From the NCBI GenBank assembly GCA_029706075.1, contig JAINUG010000165.1:720506-784505 (forward strand): a stretch of 64,000 bases of DNA, given 5' to 3'. How positions within the stretch are numbered: position 1 is the first letter of the stretch; the number at the start of each line of letters is the position of its first letter. The position numbers and the translations under genes are program-made. Positions 63,779 to 64,000 of this stretch are shown one piece after another. This stretch comes from Aldrovandia affinis (Eukaryota; Chordata; Actinopteri; Notacanthiformes; Halosauridae). The notes beneath the pieces were generated by a model. The model did no database searches, was not told the origin of the DNA, and saw nothing but the letters and a program-made list of their open reading frames with translations.

Positions 63779-64000
63779 TATATACACCCATGGCCAAAAG
63801 TTTTGAGAATTACACAAATATTAATTTTCACAAAGTCTGCTGCCTCAGTTTTTATGATGGCAATTTGCATATACTCCAGAATGTTATGAAGAGTGATCAG
63901 ATTAATTGCAATTAATTGCAAAGTCCCTCTTTGCCATGAAAATGAACTTAATCCCCAAAAAAACATGTACACTGCATTTCAGCCCTGCCACAAAGGGAAT
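63779..64000 (+). mobile_element. Tc1/mariner element end (runs out of window)
   Basis: Begins TATACACCCATGGCCAAAAG and continues with the fish Tc1-like subterminal sequence (TTTGAGAATTACACAAATAT, GCAATTTGCATATACTCCAG). The transposase would lie beyond the window. Confidence 0.75.

Overview
The window looks like teleost fish genomic DNA. It has intron-containing C2H2 zinc-finger genes in an AT-rich background, fish-type SINEs with the TTTAGCAGACGCT tail motif, L2/Rex1-like LINEs, Ty3/Gypsy elements, and hAT, PIF/Harbinger, piggyBac-like and Tc1 DNA transposons. I cannot name the species. I see no prokaryotic operon, CRISPR array or rRNA gene.

Layout. 1-3.1 kb: a PIF/Harbinger transposase 3' part, an antisense MADF-domain remnant and a three-copy tandem repeat. 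3.1-6.3 kb: SINEs, a solo LTR with perfect target-site duplication (TSD) and a foldback element. 6.3-10.45 kb: a LINE on the minus strand, split by a 716-bp Harbinger-type MITE, whose 5' end abuts a broken zinc-finger gene (ZNF1, 10.45-12.0 kb). 13.7-17.9 kb: ZNF2, the only intact zinc-finger gene (619 aa, 17 fingers). 17.9-22.8 kb: its 3' flank with a 5'-truncated LINE. 22.83-34.56 kb: a non-autonomous hAT element (8-bp TSD) into which a double Ty3/Gypsy element (LTR-internal-LTR-internal-LTR) has inserted. 34.6-37.3 kb: pieces of a hAT/BED transposase gene in both orientations. 37.3-43.5 kb: ZNF3 pseudogene unit (minus). 44.0-47.2 kb: a more complete multi-exon hAT/BED transposase gene (minus). 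47.2-52.2 kb: duplicated flank with three further insertions. 52.2-58.9 kb: ZNF4 pseudogene unit (minus). 59-64 kb: folded-back ZNF flank, a solo LTR, a Harbinger N-terminal exon, a degraded LINE, a microsatellite and the end of a Tc1 element.

How it fits together. The core is one segment (ZNF gene + 3' flank + hAT/BED transposase gene) present three times. Copy A is at about 13.7-36.0 kb on the plus strand. Copy C is at about 44-58.9 kb and inverted. Copy B is at about 36.4-43.5 kb, in the same orientation as C but with internal deletions. Because each copy serves as an empty-site control for the others, many insertions have exact borders and a relative order: a SINE shared by B and C but absent from A; a TTAA insertion only in C; the LINE and the hAT/Gypsy nest only in A. 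The zinc-finger arrays have gained and lost whole fingers between copies.

Limits. Many breaks in the ZNF and Gypsy reading frames are single-base indels in short homopolymers, so part of the pseudogene picture could be residual assembly error. I found no convincing new defence or metabolic system. The most novel-looking items are two DNA-transposon insertions with precise borders that I cannot place in a family with certainty (47691-48715 and 50930-52239) and a repeat-containing insertion with a small ORF (about 49241-50310).
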